Shown: piece after piece, positions 63,807 through 64,000 of the stretch
Layout: each line of letters starts with the position of its first letter
How positions within the stretch are numbered: the stretch's first letter is position 1
Source: Erythrobacteraceae bacterium
GTDB taxonomy: Bacteria > Pseudomonadota > Alphaproteobacteria > Sphingomonadales > Sphingomonadaceae
DNA length: 64,000 nt
Assembly: GCA_027489065.1 (NCBI GenBank)
Contig: JAIYAM010000032.1
Span: 19,090-83,089, forward strand
Direction: 5' to 3'
The notes under the pieces: generated by a model
The model's database searches: none
Told to the model about the DNA's origin: nothing
The model's input: the letters and a program-made list of their open reading frames with translations, nothing else
Position numbers and translations under genes: made by a program

Positions 63807-63883
63807 CGGGCGCTCCACTGTCGGCATCTCTTCGATCGGGCATATAGTCCCTAGACCCTGTCGCAAAGAGCCTTGCCTTGTCC

Positions 63884-64000
63884 GTAAGCGCTGTTCTCAG
63901 GCCACGTGGGCGTGGGGCAGGAGCTCGTCGATCCGCGATGCCGGGTGACCGTTAGCGAGGCTGGTGAGCGTCGCGGTAAGCCATGTGTGCGGGTTGATGC
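63884..64000 (-). mobile_element. IS66-family insertion sequence, one end
   Basis: GTAAGCGCTG at 63884 is the terminal sequence typical of IS66-family inverted repeats, and it sits 4 bases before the transposase stop. The preceding 8 bases (CCTTGTCC) would be one copy of the usual 8-base target duplication. The rest of the element is beyond the window. Confidence 0.75.
63897..64000 (-). CDS. IS66-family transposase, C-terminal end only
   Basis: 33 C-terminal residues are visible on the minus strand: INPHTWLTATLTSLANGHP, then ASRIDELLPHAHVA and a stop at 63899-63897. The NP-h-x-x-L and R-IDELLP pattern is the C-terminal element of IS66 TnpC transposases. The gene runs off the window edge. Confidence 0.75.
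   Translation of the reverse strand, partial: INPHTWLTATLTSLANGHPASRIDELLPHAHVA

Larger units (their letters stand above)
53794..64000 (+). mobile_element. Integrative element in tRNA-Thr, satellite-like (PICI-like) layout, right end not in window
   Basis: The left edge is the tRNA-Thr remnant. The order is integrase, two AlpA/Xis-like HTH genes, primase-polymerase/helicase, iteron-like array, hypothetical gene (minus), terminase-small-subunit-like gene and then unknown genes. Codon use is less GC3-biased than in the chromosomal part, with frequent short hypothetical genes. The layout agrees with phage-inducible chromosomal islands, which carry int, alpA, pri/rep, ori and often terS but depend on a helper phage for capsids. 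No portal, large terminase, capsid or tail gene is visible in 10 kb. Confidence 0.65.

Overview
The window reads as chromosomal DNA of an alphaproteobacterium in the Sphingomonadales, most likely an Erythrobacteraceae member (Erythrobacter/Porphyrobacter type). The evidence is high GC, strong GC3 codon bias, the alphaproteobacterial order of the division/cell-wall cluster, meso-DAP-type MurE, a long-linker FtsZ and, most specifically, a fused propionyl-CoA synthase beside a bifunctional malonyl-CoA reductase. Those two enzymes are known outside Chloroflexi mainly from Erythrobacter-like marine bacteria. The species call is inference.

Layout. (1) 1-16047: dcw cluster, all on the plus strand: ftsI (3' end), murE, murF, mraY, murD, ftsW, murG, murC, murB, ddl, ftsQ, ftsA, ftsZ. 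Most junctions overlap by a few bases. (2) 16166-26924: TPR/SPOR protein, YbjN protein, proC, Bax-inhibitor-1 membrane protein, proline-rich lipoprotein, tRNA-Ala(CGC), a cobalamin riboswitch driving a BtuB-like receptor, obgE, proB and a sugar-nucleotide-epimerase-like SDR. (3) 26935-34477, minus strand: a compact sulfur operon read from sseA (3-mercaptopyruvate sulfurtransferase) through metC-like lyase, MscS channel, SUMT (siroheme), DUF2849, a small secreted protein, sulfite reductase and DUF934 to APS reductase cysH. (4) 34540-38715: Pro/Ala-rich membrane protein, queF, a parS-like site and a PAS-GGDEF-EAL-PilZ protein. (5) 38908-49229: propionyl-CoA synthase, malonyl-CoA reductase and accA, which together encode most of acetyl-CoA -> malonyl-CoA -> 3-hydroxypropionate -> propionyl-CoA. 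(6) 49579-53787: tripartite efflux operon (DHA2 MFS, EmrA-like adaptor, NodT-type outer-membrane factor).

(7) 53794 to beyond the right edge: an integrative element inserted in a tRNA-Thr(UGU) gene. Only the 3' half of the tRNA remains at the left end (attL). It is followed by a tyrosine integrase, two small paralogous AlpA/excisionase-like HTH proteins, a hairpin, a primase-polymerase/SF3-helicase fusion, an array of 11 octamer repeats that looks like an iteron origin, a divergent promoter region with a 12-bp tandem repeat, a terminase-small-subunit-like protein and a run of unrecognised genes. At 63884 the element is interrupted by the end of an IS66-family insertion sequence. The order int-alpA-primase-ori-terS resembles phage-inducible chromosomal islands (phage satellites). 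This is the most interesting part of the window. The right attachment site and any capsid or cargo genes lie outside it, so the satellite interpretation is a hypothesis.

How parts work together: region 1 makes lipid II and the divisome. Region 3 supplies sulfide from APS, including the siroheme precursor. Region 5 could convert acetyl-CoA plus CO2 into propionyl-CoA, or run in reverse logic to assimilate 3-hydroxypropionate. The final call depends on genes elsewhere.
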